From positions 4,859,501 to 4,923,500 of the forward strand of contig NZ_CP097269.1 of NCBI RefSeq assembly GCF_028473645.1: a stretch of 64,000 nt of DNA. The letters are read 5' to 3'. This document shows positions 25,693 to 35,713 of the stretch, piece by piece. Positions within the stretch are counted from its first letter, which is position 1. Each line of letters opens with the position of its first letter. This stretch comes from Acidovorax sp. GBBC 1281 (GTDB lineage: Bacteria > Pseudomonadota > Gammaproteobacteria > Burkholderiales > Burkholderiaceae_C). The notes under the pieces were generated by a model. That model worked only from the letters and a program-made list of their open reading frames with translations, did not search any database and had not been told where the DNA came from. The position numbers and the translations under genes were made by a program.

Positions 25693-26718
25693 TTACTGCA
25701 GGGCCTGCACCCCGGCCACCAGCCAGCCGCTGCCGCCGCTCTTGGGCTTGGTCATGTTCCACACCTCGCGGAACGGGCTCGGGCCGGCCGAGAGCTCCTC
25801 GCGGATCATGCCGGAGAACTCCACGCTGGCCATGTAGCCATCGCCCAGGTCCTCGATGCCCAGCAGCTGTGCCTCCAGCATGACCACGTCGGTGTGGTTG
25901 GGCTGGCTGGCGCCGCGCAGCGACTCGCGCTCGCTCAGCTGGGTGCGTATCTCCTCCACCATGCTGTCCGTCATCATCGAGCGCAGCGCGGCGATGTCCG
26001 AGCGGTCCCAGGCGCCTTGCAGCGTGATGAAGTTGCGCTTGGCCGCGGTCAGGAAGCCTTCGGTGTCGAAGCCCTCTGGCACGCCCCAGTTCTGCGAGCC
26101 GGCCAGTGCCGAGCCGATCACCACGCCGGAGCCGCCACCGCTCTGGCGCGAGGCGTCGAAGGCCATGCTGCTGCGCTCGAAGGGCCGCGCGGAGGCATCG
26201 TTGCCCACGTTCTGCGGGCTGTACTGGCGGGGCATCTGCGCCTCGGCCGGCGAAGCGGCACCGCCGCCGGCGCCCTGGAATGCGAAGGGCGAATTGCCCG
26301 CGCCACCACCTTCGGCGGGCTTGCGCGACCGCATGAACATGCGGAACACGGCGAAGGCCCCCAGCGCCAGCAGCGCGATCAGCAGGAACTGGCCGAAGCC
26401 CGCGCCCAGGCCGAGCGAGTGGGCCAGCCAGGCCAGGCCCAGGCCTGCGGCCAGGCCGCCGAGCATCGCGCCCCAGGGCTTCTTGGCGGCCGCCGCGGGA
26501 GCGGCTGCCGGTGCGGCGGCGGGCTTGGCGGCCGCCGCGCTGTTGACGTTCTGCGCCGGTGCGCCGGGCGCGGCGGGTGGAGGCGAAGCCGCCTCGCGCT
26601 GCGTCACGTTGCTCGACTGCTTGCCAACGGACTTGCCGCCGCCCATGCGGCGCGCATCCGCATCGGCATGCACCACCAACAACATGGCGACCAGCGCCAC
26701 GGACCACAGTTTCATCAT
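25693..26718 (-). CDS. Tim44-like domain protein
   Basis: A 341-residue protein. An N-terminal signal or anchor (MMKLWSVALVAMLLVVHADA) is followed by RRMGGGKSVGKQSS, a Pro/Ala linker, and two hydrophobic segments at about 85-135 (LGGLAAGLGLAWLAHSLGLG and FLLIALLALGAFAVF). The C-terminal 140 residues form a Tim44-like domain (AKRNFITLQGAWDRSDIAAL, then DLGDGYMASVEFSGMI). Mitochondrial Tim44 links the import motor to the membrane; bacterial members are membrane proteins of unknown role. Its place between ubiE and ubiJ suggests a membrane-associated function with the ubiquinone enzymes, but that is inference. Confidence 0.85.
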   Translation of the reverse strand: MMKLWSVALVAMLLVVHADADARRMGGGKSVGKQSSNVTQREAASPPPAAPGAPAQNVNSAAAAKPAAAPAAAPAAAAKKPWGAMLGGLAAGLGLAWLAHSLGLGAGFGQFLLIALLALGAFAVFRMFMRSRKPAEGGGAGNSPFAFQGAGGGAASPAEAQMPRQYSPQNVGNDASARPFERSSMAFDASRQSGGGSGVVIGSALAGSQNWGVPEGFDTEGFLTAAKRNFITLQGAWDRSDIAALRSMMTDSMVEEIRTQLSERESLRGASQPNHTDVVMLEAQLLGIEDLGDGYMASVEFSGMIREELSAGPSPFREVWNMTKPKSGGSGWLVAGVQALQ

Positions 26719-26771
26719 GTCATCTCCAATTTATAGATACGTGCCGGCTGCGAACGAAAACGCAAGGCGGC

Positions 26772-27503
26772 TCAGCACTTGATTCCAACATGCAAAGCGA
26801 CGATTCCCCCCGTCATGTTGTGATAGTCCACATGCCCAAAGCCATTTTTCTGCATGAGGGTTTTGAGTTCTTCCTGCCCTGGATGCATGCGGATCGACTC
26901 GGCGAGGTAGCGGTAGCTCGCGTCGTCGCCTGCCACCATCCGGCCCAGCTGGGGCAGCACCTTGAAGGAATACCAGTCGTAGGCCTTCTCCAGCGGCTTG
27001 GCCACCTTGGAGAACTCCAGCACGAGCAGGCGGCCGCGCGGCTTGAGCACGCGGCACATCTCGGCAAGGGCCTGGTCCTTGTGCGTCATGTTGCGCAGGC
27101 CGAAGGCCACGCTCACCACATCGAAATGGCCATCGGGAAAGGGCAGCTTCTCGGCATCGCAGACCAGCGTGGGCAGCACCACGCCCGCATCGATGAGGCG
27201 GTCGCGCCCCACGCGCAGCATGGCTTCGTTGATGTCGGTGTGCACCACCTCGCCCGATGCGCCGACCTTCCTGGCGAAGGCCTTCGCCAGATCGCCCGTG
27301 CCGCCCGCGATGTCGAGCACGCGGTGGCCCTCGCGCAGGTTGGCGACCATGACCGTGTAGGCCTTCCATGCGCGGTGCAGGCCACCGGACATGAGGTCGT
27401 TCATGACGTCGTACTTCGATGCGACGGAGTCGAAAACGCCGCGCACGCGGCGCGCCTTTTCCGCTTCATCGACCGACTGGAATCCGAAATGCGTGGTGCT
27501 CAT
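26772..27503 (-). CDS. ubiE: Ubiquinone/menaquinone C-methyltransferase UbiE
   Basis: A 243-residue SAM-dependent methyltransferase. [20 protein letters not shown] at the N-terminus and [20 protein letters not shown] are UbiE signatures; [20 protein letters not shown] is the SAM-binding motif [21 protein letters not shown] and [18 protein letters not shown] follow in the usual order. It methylates the quinone ring carbon in ubiquinone synthesis (and menaquinone, if made). It is the first gene of a ubiE, Tim44-like, ubiJ, ubiB series on one strand. Confidence 0.97.
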   Translation of the reverse strand: MSTTHFGFQSVDEAEKARRVRGVFDSVASKYDVMNDLMSGGLHRAWKAYTVMVANLREGHRVLDIAGGTGDLAKAFARKVGASGEVVHTDINEAMLRVGRDRLIDAGVVLPTLVCDAEKLPFPDGHFDVVSVAFGLRNMTHKDQALAEMCRVLKPRGRLLVLEFSKVAKPLEKAYDWYSFKVLPQLGRMVAGDDASYRYLAESIRMHPGQEELKTLMQKNGFGHVDYHNMTGGIVALHVGIKC

Positions 27504-27614
27504 TCCGCGATGCTAGGGGCGCGGGCCCCGCTCGTACAGCGACAACCCCGCACCTGCATGGGGCATCTGTCTCAATTTGGACGCTGGGGCGCGCGCCGAG
27601 CGGGCCCGCCGCCG

Positions 27615-28049
27615 TCAGTGGGCGCAGCCGCCAGAGCCGTGCGAATGGCCGCCACCGCCGCGCCGGGGCGGCATCGGCGTGTCGCGATCGGCGCCGGCCT
27701 CGTCCAGCCGGCGCAGGTAGTCGGCCCACAGCGCGTCCTGGCGCTGGCCGAGTTCGTAGAGGTAATCCCACGAGAAGATGCCCGTGTCGTGGCCGTCGGA
27801 GAACGTGGGCTTGACCGCGTAGTTCCCCACCGGCTCCAGCCCCGCGAGCGTGACGTGGCGCTGCCCGGTCTGCAGTACCTCCTGGCCCGGGCCGTGGCCC
27901 TGGACCTCGGCGGAGGGCGAGTACACGCGCATCAGCTCGAACGGGATGCGGAAGGCCGCGCCGTCCGAGAACACCACCTCCAGCACGCGCGATGCCTCGT
28001 GCACCGTGATCGACTGCGGCGTGGGTGCGCCGGCTTTCAAACCTGCCAT
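27615..28049 (-). CDS. DUF971 domain protein
   Basis: A 144-residue protein of the DUF971 family, related to the N-terminal domain of gamma-butyrobetaine hydroxylase. Recognisable segments are LEVVFSDGAAFRIPFELMRV, then GNYAVKPTFSDGHDTGIFSW and DYLYELGQRQDALWADYLRR. The C-terminus is Gly/His-rich (GGGGHSHGSGGCAH) and could bind metal. Function in bacteria is not established; members often accompany Fe-S or ubiquinone genes. Here it lies 111 bases upstream of ubiE, in the same direction. The start at 28049 is the first ATG that gives the family N-terminus. Confidence 0.86.
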   Translation of the reverse strand: MAGLKAGAPTPQSITVHEASRVLEVVFSDGAAFRIPFELMRVYSPSAEVQGHGPGQEVLQTGQRHVTLAGLEPVGNYAVKPTFSDGHDTGIFSWDYLYELGQRQDALWADYLRRLDEAGADRDTPMPPRRGGGGHSHGSGGCAH

Positions 28050-28173
28050 GGAAATCCTCTGTGCGTTTGCGTTGTGCCCGCGGCGGGCGGCCCGATGGAG
28101 CCGGAGCGCGATTGTCCCACCGCGCCCTGGCCGGGCCGGCAGCGAGCGCCGCGCGGGCTCACGCGCCTGGGCG

Positions 28174-28632
28174 TCAGGCCAGCTGCGCCAGCCGCGCGGC
28201 CATCGCCGCCTCGGCCGCGGCCAGGCGGGCGGCCACTTCGGCCTCGCGTTCGGGCGCGCGGTCGCGCTGCGGCGTGGCCCACACGGCGCCGGGGAAATGG
28301 CTGTCCCAGGCAAAGCGCGCGATCACGTGCCAGTGCAGGTGCGGCACCATGTTGCCGAGCGCCGCCAGGTTGATCTTGTCCGGCTGCACGTGGGCACGCA
28401 GCGCGGTCTCCACCGCCGCCACGGCCTCCATGCAGTGCAGGCGGTCGCCCGCGTCCAGGTCGGTGAACTCCGCCGCGTGCGCGTTCCACACCACGCGGTA
28501 GAAGGCTGGAAAGTCGGCCTCCTGCGCGCGGATCACGCGCAGCTTCGGGCCGCGCCAGACCAGCGTGCCGCCGTCGCCGTCGCACAGCGGACAACCGGTC
28601 ACGGTGGCCGCGGCAGGCGCCGTGGCCGCCAT
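28174..28632 (-). CDS. HIT family hydrolase
   Basis: A 152-residue histidine triad protein. The catalytic motif is HLHWHVIARF (about 98-107), of the HxHxHxx type with Trp at one position. A CPLCDGDGG segment near residue 14 and FYRVVWNAHAAEFTDL are typical of the branch that hydrolyses dinucleoside polyphosphates or nucleotide phosphoramidates. The ATG overlaps the stop of the large FAD/Fe-S dehydrogenase by one base (TGATG), so the two are translationally coupled. The substrate is not known. Confidence 0.88.
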   Translation of the reverse strand: MAATAPAAATVTGCPLCDGDGGTLVWRGPKLRVIRAQEADFPAFYRVVWNAHAAEFTDLDAGDRLHCMEAVAAVETALRAHVQPDKINLAALGNMVPHLHWHVIARFAWDSHFPGAVWATPQRDRAPEREAEVAARLAAAEAAMAARLAQLA

Positions 28633-31600
28633 CAGACCAGCACCCGCTCGATGCCGCCCGCGTTGGCGCGCTGCACGTATTCGGGCATCCATTGGTCGCC
28701 CAGGATCTCGCGCGCCATCTCGACGACGATGTAGTCGGCCTCCAGCAGGCCGTTGTTCAGGTCGTCCTGGTAGCGGTTCAGGCCCTGCAGGCAGCTGGGG
28801 CAGCTGGTGAGGATCTTCACGTTGTCCTGCGCGCCCGCGGCGCCGCTGGCCCGCAGCGCGGCCTCGCCCTTCCTGATTTCCTCTTCCTTGCGAAAGCGCA
28901 CCTGCGTGGAGATGTCGGGCCGCGTCACGCCCAGCGTGCCGGATTCGCCGCAGCAGCGCTCGCTCTTGAGCACCTGCGGCCCCACCAGCGCCTTCACGGT
29001 CTTGACCGAGTCCTGCAGCTTCATGGGGTTGTGGCAGGGCTCGTGGTACAGGTAGGCGCCCTTGCCCTGCAGGGTCACGCCCTTTTCCAGCAGGTATTCG
29101 TGGATGTCGATGATGCGGCTGCCCGGGAAGATCTTGCCGAAGTCGTAGCCCTGCAGCTGGTCGTAGCAGGTGCCGCAGCTCACCACCACGGTCTTGATGT
29201 CGAGGTAGTTGAGCGTGTTGGCCACGCGGTGAAAGAGCACCCGGTTGTCGGTGATCATCTTTTCGGCCTTCTCGAACTGGCCGCTGCCGCGCTGCGGGTA
29301 GCCGCAGCACAGGTAGCCCGGCGGCAGCACGGTCTGCACTCCCGCATGCCACAGCATGGCCTGCGTGGCCAGGCCGACCTGGCTGAACAGGCGCTCGGAG
29401 CCGCAGCCGGGAAAGTAGAACACCGCCTCCGTCTCGGCCGTGGTCGTGGCCGGGTTGCGGATGATGGGCACGTAGTCCTTGTTCTCGATGTCCAGCAGCG
29501 CGCGCGCCGTCTTCTTGGGCAGGCCGCCGGGCAGCTTCTTGTTGATGAAGTGGATCACCTGCTCCTTGACCGGCGCGGTGCCCACCGTGGCCGGCGGACG
29601 CGCGGTCTGGCGGCGGCCCACCTTGCGCAGCAGATCCACAGCGATGCGCTGGGCCTTGAAGCCCACGCCGACCATGGCGCTGCGCATCAGCTTGATGGTG
29701 TCGGGGTTGGTGGCGTTGAGCATGGTCATGGCCAGCGCGTTGCCCGGGCGGAAGGTCTTCTTGCCCATCTTGCGCAGCAGGTTGCGCATGTTCATGGTCA
29801 CGTCGCCGAAGTCGATCTTGACCGGGCACGGCGTGTAGCACTTGTGGCACACGGTGCAGTGGTCGGCCACGTCCTCGAACTCCTGCCAGTGCTTGATCGA
29901 CACGCCCCGGCGCGTCTGCTCCTCGTACAGGAAGGCCTCGACCAGCAGCGAGGTGGCGAGGATCTTGTTGCGCGGGCTGTACAGCAGGCTGGCGCGCGGC
30001 ACGTGGGTGGCGCACACGGGCTTGCACTTGCCGCAGCGCAGGCAGTCCTTGACCGAATCGGCGATGGCGCCGATGTCGCTCTGCTGCATGATCAGCGACT
30101 CGTGCCCCATCAGGCCGAAGCTCGGCGTGTAGGCGTTGGTCAGGTCGGCGAACATCAGCGAGTTGCGGGCCGAACCGGGCTCCCGGGCAATATCCGCTAG
30201 GGCACCATGCTCCTGATTTCGTAGCAACTTGCCTTTATTGAAGCGCCCTTCGGGGTCCACGCGCTGCTTGTAGTCGGCGAACGGCCGCAGCTCGTCGTCG
30301 GTCAAAAACTCCAGCTTGGTGATGCCGATGCCGTGCTCGCCCGAGATCACGCCGTCGAGCTGGCGGGCCAGCACCATGATGCGCGCCACGGCCTCGTGGG
30401 CCGTCTGCAGCATGCGGTAGTCGTCGCTGTTGACCGGGATGTTGGTGTGCACGTTGCCGTCGCCGGCATGCATGTGCAGCGCCACCCACACGCGGCCCTT
30501 GAGCACGCGCTGGTGGATGGCCTGGGCCTCGTCCATGATGGGCTGGAAGGCGGCGCCGGCGAAGATCTTGGCCAGCGGCTCGCGCAGCTGGGTCTTCCAG
30601 CTGGCGCGCAGCGTGTGGTCCTGCAGCTGGGCGAAGAGCGGCTCCACGTCGCGCAGCCAGCCGGTCCACAGCGCGCGCACCTCGCCCACCAGCGCCACGG
30701 CCTGGCCCACGCGGTCTTCCAGCAGTTCGGCCGACGGGATCTCGTGCGCGTCGTCCTGGCGGCCCAGCGGCAGGTTGCCGCGCAGGAAGAAGTCTTCCAG
30801 CGCATCGCACAGCGCGATCTTGTTGCGCAGCGACAGCTCGATGTTGATGCGTTCGATGCCGTCGGTGTACTCGGCCATGCGCGGCAGAGGGATCACCACG
30901 TCTTCGTTGATCTTGAAGGCGTTGGTGTGGCGGCTGATGGCGGCCGTGCGCTTGCGGTCCAGCCAGAACTTCTTGCGCGCCTCGGGGCTGATGGCGATGA
31001 AGCCCTCGCCCGAGCGCGAATTGGCCAGCCGCACGACCTCGCTGGTCACGCGCGCCACGTCGTCGGCGTTGTCGCCCGCGATGTCGCCGAACAGCACCAT
31101 CTTCGGCAGGCCGCCGCCGTGCCGCTTGCTCTTGGTGGCGTAGCCCACGGCCTTCAGGTAGCGGTCGTCCAGGTGTTCCAGGCCCGCCAGCAGCACGCCG
31201 CTGCGCTGCTGCTCGGCGAACATGAAGTCCTTGATCTCCACGATGCTGGGCACCGCGTCCTTGGCGTTGCCGAAGAACTCCAGGCACACGGTGCGCGTGT
31301 GCTCGGGCATGCGGTGCACCACCCAGCGCGCGCTGGTGATGAGGCCGTCGCAGCCCTCTTTCTGGATGCCGGGCAGGCCCGACAGGAACTTGTCGGTCAC
31401 GTCCTTGCCCAGGCCCTCTTTGCGGAAGGTCTTGCCGGGGATGTCCAGGCGCTCGGTGCGGATCGGCGTCCTGCCGTCGGCCTCGAAATACTGCAGCTCG
31501 AAGCTGGCCACTTCGGCGTCGTGGATCTTGCCCATGTTGTGGTTCACACGGGTCACCTCCAGCCACTGGGCGTCGGGCGTCACCATGCGCCAGCTGGCGA

Positions 31601-32546
31601 GGTTGTCGAGCGCCGTGCCCCACAGCACGGCCTTCTTGCCGCCGGCGTTCATGGCGATGTTGCCGCCGATGCAAGAGGCCTCGGCGCTGGTCGGGTCCAC
31701 GGCGAACACGTAGCCCGCGCGCTCGGCCGCATCGGCCACGCGCTGGGTGACCACGCCGGCCTCGGTCCACACCGTGGCGACCTCGCGGTCCATGCCCGGG
31801 AGGCGGCGCATTTCCACCTCGGTCATGGCTTCGAGCTTCTCGGTGTTGATGACCACGCTGCGCCAGGTGAGCGGAATGGCGCCGCCGGTATAGCCGGTGC
31901 CGCCGCCGCGCGGGATGATGGTCATCTCCAGGTCGATGCAGGCCTTGACCAGCGCGGCCATCTCGGCCTCGGTGTCGGGGGTGAGCACCACGAACGGGTA
32001 TTCGACGCGCCAGTCGGTCGCGTCGGTCACGTGGGACACGCGCGAGAGGCCGTCGAACTTGATGTTGTCCTTGGCCGTGTGGCGGCCCAGGCGCTTTTGC
32101 ACCTGGCGGCGCAGTTGCGCCGCCTCGATGAAGGTGGCGTCGAACTCGGCGATGGCGCGGCGGGCGGCCTCCACCAATTGGCCCACGAGCTGGTCGCGGC
32201 CGGAGTCGTCGGCCGGCGTGCGGCGCTTGCCGATCTCGGCCAGGCGGTGCTCCAGCGCCTCGACCAGCAGCTTGCGCCGGTCGGGGTTGTCCAGCAGGTC
32301 GTCCTGCAGATAGGGGTTGCGCTGCACCACCCAGATGTCGCCCAGCACTTCATAGAGCATGCGGGCCGAGCGGCCGGTGCGGCGCTCGCGGCGCAACTGG
32401 TCGAGCACGTCCCAGGACGGAGACCCGAGCAGGCGGATGACGATTTCCCGGTCGGAAAACGAGGTGTAGTTGTAGGGAATCTCTCGCAGGCGGGCGGGCT
32501 CGGCGGCCTGCGCCTGCAGGGCAGCCAGCGCTATGGGAACGTTCAT
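28632..32546 (-). CDS. FAD-linked oxidase fused to Fe-S/CCG domains (D-2-hydroxyacid dehydrogenase type)
   Basis: A 1304-residue cytoplasmic or membrane-associated dehydrogenase. Residues about 180-420 are an FAD-binding domain ([37 protein letters not shown]). Residues 420-770 are the FAD-oxidase C-terminal domain ([35 protein letters not shown]). Residues about 840-920 hold two 4Fe-4S motifs, [11 protein letters not shown] and [11 protein letters not shown]. The last part has CCG motifs ([20 protein letters not shown]). The layout matches D-lactate or glycolate-type oxidases feeding electrons to the quinone pool. Residues about 774-791 derive from a dispersed repeat copy at the domain junction. 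The HIT gene follows with a one-base overlap. Confidence 0.9.
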   Translation of the reverse strand: MNVPIALAALQAQAAEPARLREIPYNYTSFSDREIVIRLLGSPSWDVLDQLRRERRTGRSARMLYEVLGDIWVVQRNPYLQDDLLDNPDRRKLLVEALEHRLAEIGKRRTPADDSGRDQLVGQLVEAARRAIAEFDATFIEAAQLRRQVQKRLGRHTAKDNIKFDGLSRVSHVTDATDWRVEYPFVVLTPDTEAEMAALVKACIDLEMTIIPRGGGTGYTGGAIPLTWRSVVINTEKLEAMTEVEMRRLPGMDREVATVWTEAGVVTQRVADAAERAGYVFAVDPTSAEASCIGGNIAMNAGGKKAVLWGTALDNLASWRMVTPDAQWLEVTRVNHNMGKIHDAEVASFELQYFEADGRTPIRTERLDIPGKTFRKEGLGKDVTDKFLSGLPGIQKEGCDGLITSARWVVHRMPEHTRTVCLEFFGNAKDAVPSIVEIKDFMFAEQQRSGVLLAGLEHLDDRYLKAVGYATKSKRHGGGLPKMVLFGDIAGDNADDVARVTSEVVRLANSRSGEGFIAISPEARKKFWLDRKRTAAISRHTNAFKINEDVVIPLPRMAEYTDGIERINIELSLRNKIALCDALEDFFLRGNLPLGRQDDAHEIPSAELLEDRVGQAVALVGEVRALWTGWLRDVEPLFAQLQDHTLRASWKTQLREPLAKIFAGAAFQPIMDEAQAIHQRVLKGRVWVALHMHAGDGNVHTNIPVNSDDYRMLQTAHEAVARIMVLARQLDGVISGEHGIGITKLEFLTDDELRPFADYKQRVDPEGRFNKGKLLRNQEHGALADIAREPGSARNSLMFADLTNAYTPSFGLMGHESLIMQQSDIGAIADSVKDCLRCGKCKPVCATHVPRASLLYSPRNKILATSLLVEAFLYEEQTRRGVSIKHWQEFEDVADHCTVCHKCYTPCPVKIDFGDVTMNMRNLLRKMGKKTFRPGNALAMTMLNATNPDTIKLMRSAMVGVGFKAQRIAVDLLRKVGRRQTARPPATVGTAPVKEQVIHFINKKLPGGLPKKTARALLDIENKDYVPIIRNPATTTAETEAVFYFPGCGSERLFSQVGLATQAMLWHAGVQTVLPPGYLCCGYPQRGSGQFEKAEKMITDNRVLFHRVANTLNYLDIKTVVVSCGTCYDQLQGYDFGKIFPGSRIIDIHEYLLEKGVTLQGKGAYLYHEPCHNPMKLQDSVKTVKALVGPQVLKSERCCGESGTLGVTRPDISTQVRFRKEEEIRKGEAALRASGAAGAQDNVKILTSCPSCLQGLNRYQDDLNNGLLEADYIVVEMAREILGDQWMPEYVQRANAGGIERVLV
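30176..30226 (+). repeat. Dispersed repeat copy 3, inside a coding sequence
   Basis: Plus-strand gcaatatccgctagggca (30187-30204), followed by tgctcctgatttcgtagca, aligns with gcatattcctctagggca and the terminal palindrome of copy 2. It lies in frame within the FAD/Fe-S dehydrogenase gene and contributes [18 protein letters not shown] to the protein. The palindrome arms are partly decayed. Confidence 0.7.
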
Positions 32547-32673
32547 GGGGTCAACCTGGGTCGGGCGCGTGGGGCGCCCCTGTGCCTCGGGGCCGCGATT
32601 TTATGCCAGCCTCCGGGTGGTCCCGGGGGCCGGGACGGCCCCGCCAGCCGGTGCGACACCGACCGCAACCCGG

Positions 32674-32732
32674 TCGCTACTATTTTTATAGCGTCATGCC
32701 GGCGTTTTCATTGTGCTGGAGGTCGTTTTGGC
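32674..32732 (-). repeat. Dispersed intergenic repeat, copy 4
   Basis: Inverted relative to copies 1-3. The palindrome gctactatttttatagc (32676-32692) is followed by gtcatgccggcg and then ttgtgctggaggtcg (32711-32725), the reverse complement of the cctccagc core. It lies between the dehydrogenase start and the serA 3' end. Confidence 0.75.
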
Positions 32733-32782
32733 CCCGAATCCCAAGACAGGCCGGCGGAGCCCTTGGCGGCCGGCCCGGCCGG

Positions 32783-34012
32783 TCAGAACAGCACGCGGCT
32801 GCGGATCGTGCCCGGCACCTTGGCCAGCTCGTCCTGCGCCAGGTCAGACGACTGGGCGTCGATGTCGATCACCACGTAGCCCACCTTCTCGTTGGTCTGC
32901 AGGTACTGGGCGGCGATGTTGATTCGGTTGTCCGAGAAGATCTGGTTGATCTGCGACAGCACGCCCGGCACGTTCTGGTGGATGTGCAGCAGCCGGTGCT
33001 TGCCCGGGTGAGCCGGCAGCGCCACCTCGGGGAAGTTGACTGACGAGATCGAGGTGCCGTTGTCGCTGTACTTGACCAGCTTCTCGGCCACTTCCAGCCC
33101 GATGTTGGCCTGCGCCTCCATCGTGGAGCCGCCGATGTGCGGGGTGAGGATCACGTTGTCCAGCCCGCGCAGCGGCGACAGGAACTCGTCCTTGTTGGTG
33201 CGCGGCTCGACCGGGAACACGTCGATGGCAGCGCCCAGCAGCTTCTTGGCCTTGAGCGCCTCGGCCAGCGGCTCGATCTCCACCACCGTGCCGCGCGCGG
33301 CGTTGATGAGGATGCCGCCCAGCTTCATCGCCGCGATCTCGGCCGCGCCGATCATCCACTGGGTGGACGGCAGCTCGGGCACGTGCAGGCTCACGATGTC
33401 GGCCTGCCCCAGCAGCGCGTGCAGCGAGGGCGCCTGGCGCGCATTGCCCAGGGGCAGCTTGTTGACCACGTCGTGGAAGATCACGTGCATGCCCAGGCCC
33501 TCGGCCAGCACCGACAGCTGCGTGCCGATGGAGCCGTAGCCCACGATGCCCAGCGTCTTGCCGCGGATCTCGTAGGCGTTGTCGGCCGACTTCAGCCAGC
33601 CGCCGCGGTGCGCCACGGCGTTCTTCTCGGGAATGCCGCGCAGCAGCAGGATGGCCTCGGCCAGCACCAGTTCGGCCACCGAGCGGGTGTTGGAGTACGG
33701 CGCGTTGAACACGGCGACGCCGCGCTCGCGCGCGGCGTTCAGGTCCACCTGGTTGGTGCCGATGCAAAAGCAACCCACGGCCACGAGCTTGTGCGCGTGG
33801 GCGAAGACCTCGGCCGTCAACTGGGTGCGCGAGCGGATGCCCACGAAGTGCGCATCGGCGATCTTGCGCTTGAGTTCGTCGTCGGGCAGCGCGCCGGAGA
33901 TCGCCTCGATCTGCGTGTAGCCCGCACCGCGCAGCACGTCGAGCGCGGACGGATGGATGCCCTCGAGCAACAGGAACTTGATCTTGCTTTTGTCCAGAGA
34001 GGTTTTGGCCAT
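32783..34012 (-). CDS. serA: D-3-phosphoglycerate dehydrogenase
   Basis: A 409-residue enzyme of serine synthesis that oxidises 3-phosphoglycerate to 3-phosphohydroxypyruvate with NAD. The nucleotide-binding motif is LGIVGYGSIGTQLSVLAEGL. The catalytic Arg is in LINAARGTVVEIEPL, and Glu and His are in the DVFPVEPRTNKDEF and LTPHIGGSTMEAQ segments. A C-terminal ACT domain (HRLLHIHQNVPGVLSQINQI) suggests serine feedback. The length equals the short E. coli form (410). The start at 34012 (MAKTSLDKSKIK) follows family practice. The gene is divergent from ugpB across 359 bases. Confidence 0.96.
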   Translation of the reverse strand: MAKTSLDKSKIKFLLLEGIHPSALDVLRGAGYTQIEAISGALPDDELKRKIADAHFVGIRSRTQLTAEVFAHAHKLVAVGCFCIGTNQVDLNAARERGVAVFNAPYSNTRSVAELVLAEAILLLRGIPEKNAVAHRGGWLKSADNAYEIRGKTLGIVGYGSIGTQLSVLAEGLGMHVIFHDVVNKLPLGNARQAPSLHALLGQADIVSLHVPELPSTQWMIGAAEIAAMKLGGILINAARGTVVEIEPLAEALKAKKLLGAAIDVFPVEPRTNKDEFLSPLRGLDNVILTPHIGGSTMEAQANIGLEVAEKLVKYSDNGTSISSVNFPEVALPAHPGKHRLLHIHQNVPGVLSQINQIFSDNRINIAAQYLQTNEKVGYVVIDIDAQSSDLAQDELAKVPGTIRSRVLF

Positions 34013-34184
34013 GGAAAGGTCCGGAGGATCGGAAAAGGAAAAGGCGCGGGATTCGGCCCCGCGATCAGCCCCGAAATGGGGACGCGAGATCATTGTGCAC
34101 CGCACAAAACCCTGCTGGCATCCTTGCAATTCGCTGAAATGGTGCGCGGCACGAGTCGCGAAGGCGACTCCGGTCACCGCCGAT

Positions 34185-34202
34185 CTGTCACGAAATTGTC
34201 AC
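34185..34202 (+). promoter_or_regulatory. PHO-box-like site upstream of ugpB
   Basis: CTGTCACGAAATTGTCAC is two 7-base direct repeats with 11-base spacing. It matches the E. coli PhoB consensus at 15 of 18 positions by my alignment. It lies in the 359-base gap between serA and ugpB. A further copy of TGTCACGAAAT lies at 34310-34320, about 50 bases before the ugpB start, but its second half is degenerate. The ugp operon belongs to the Pho regulon in E. coli, so phosphate control is expected. The rest of the gap (34013-34184 and 34203-34309) shows nothing else I can name. Confidence 0.7.
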
Positions 34203-34371
34203 GAAATCGCCAACGCTGGCGCCCGTTTGGCGGCCATGGCGGGGCCCTGCGCCGCGACGGGTTTCCCCGCTTGATCGCTGCGTGGGCCTATGCGACAACG
34301 ACATATTCGTGTCACGAAATGCGTCCTACCATCGGCGCTTCGTGCATTTCGTATCGATTCGAGGAGTTTTC

Positions 34372-35682
34372 ATGCAATTCAAGCACCTGGCGGCCGCTGC
34401 CGCCATCGCCGCTTCGCTCTGCGCCACGGCGCAGGCACAGACCGAGATCCAATGGTGGCATTCGATGACCGCGGTCAACGGCGAGTGGGTGAACGACCTG
34501 GCCAAGCAGTTCAACGAGAGCCAGAAGGAATACAAGATCGTGCCGACCTACAAGGGCACGTATGACGAGTCCATGACGGCCTCCATCGCCGCCTTCCGCG
34601 CCGGCAACGCACCGCACATCCTGCAGGTGTTCGAAGTGGGCACGGCCACCATGATGGCCAGCAAGGGCGCCATCGTGCCCGTGGGCAAGGTGATGCAGGA
34701 CGCAGGCGCCAAGTTCGACCCGGCCGCCTACATCCCCGCCGTGGCCGGCTACTACACGGCCCCCAACGGCCAGATGCTGAGCTTCCCGTTCAACAGCTCC
34801 ACCACCATCTTCTACTTCAACAAGGACGCCTTCAAGGCGGCCGGCCTGCCCACCGACAAGGCGCCCGCCACCTGGCCCGAAGTGGTCAACGCGGCGGCCA
34901 AGCTCAAGGCCTCGGGCCACAAGTGCCCGTTCACCACGGCCTGGCAGAACTGGACGCAGGTCGAGAGCTTCTCGGCCTGGCACAACGTGGAGTTCGCCAG
35001 CAAGTCCAACGGCCTGCAGGGCCTGGACGCGCGCCTGAAGGTCGATTCGCCCCTGCACGTGCGCCACATCGAGAACCTGGCCAACATGGCCAAGCAGGGC
35101 CTGTTCGTCTACAAGGGCCGCGGCAACGTGCCCGAGGCCAGCTTCGTGTCCGGCGAGTGCGCCATGATCAACACGTCGTCGGGCTTCTACGGCAACGTGG
35201 CCAAGAACGCCAAGTTCGCCTACGGCCTGGCTCCCCTGCCCTACTACCCCGATGTGCCCGGCGCACCGCAGAACACCGTGATCGGCGGCGCGAGCCTGTG
35301 GGTCATGGCCGGCAAGAAGCCTGCCGAATACAAGGGCGTGGCGCAGTTCTTCCAGTTCATCTCCACGCCCGAAGTGCAGTCGGCCAGCCACAAGCGCACC
35401 GGCTACCTGCCCGTCACCAAGGCCGCGTATGAGCTGACCGAAAAGTCGGGCTTTTACCAGCAGAACCCCGGCACCGATGTGGCCGTGACGCAGATGATCC
35501 GCAAGGTGACCGACAAGAGCCGCGGCATCCGCCTGGGCAACTACGTGCAGATCCGCGCGATCGAGGACGAAGAGCTCGAACAGGTGTGGTCCGGCAAGAA
35601 GACCGCCAAGGAAGCGCTGGACACGATCGTCAAGCGTGGAAACGAGCAACTGGAACGCTTCCAGAAAGCGAACAAGTCGTAA
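34372..35682 (+). CDS. ugpB: Glycerol-3-phosphate ABC transporter substrate-binding protein UgpB
   Basis: A 436-residue periplasmic binding protein. The signal peptide is MQFKHLAAAAAIAASLCATA with cleavage after AQA. The mature protein starts TEIQWWHSMTAVNGEWVNDL, a UgpB-type sequence, and contains WQNWTQVESFSAWHN and FVSGECAMINTSSGFYGNVA. It binds glycerol-3-phosphate and glycerophosphodiesters such as glycerophosphocholine. The start at 34372 has GAGGAG 5 bases upstream. It is the first gene of ugpBAEC, and is followed by a hairpin that may keep the binding protein in excess over the membrane parts. Confidence 0.95.
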   Translation: MQFKHLAAAAAIAASLCATAQAQTEIQWWHSMTAVNGEWVNDLAKQFNESQKEYKIVPTYKGTYDESMTASIAAFRAGNAPHILQVFEVGTATMMASKGAIVPVGKVMQDAGAKFDPAAYIPAVAGYYTAPNGQMLSFPFNSSTTIFYFNKDAFKAAGLPTDKAPATWPEVVNAAAKLKASGHKCPFTTAWQNWTQVESFSAWHNVEFASKSNGLQGLDARLKVDSPLHVRHIENLANMAKQGLFVYKGRGNVPEASFVSGECAMINTSSGFYGNVAKNAKFAYGLAPLPYYPDVPGAPQNTVIGGASLWVMAGKKPAEYKGVAQFFQFISTPEVQSASHKRTGYLPVTKAAYELTEKSGFYQQNPGTDVAVTQMIRKVTDKSRGIRLGNYVQIRAIEDEELEQVWSGKKTAKEALDTIVKRGNEQLERFQKANKS

Positions 35683-35713
35683 TACGGCTTAAACTGACCG
35701 TTTCGCCAACCGT

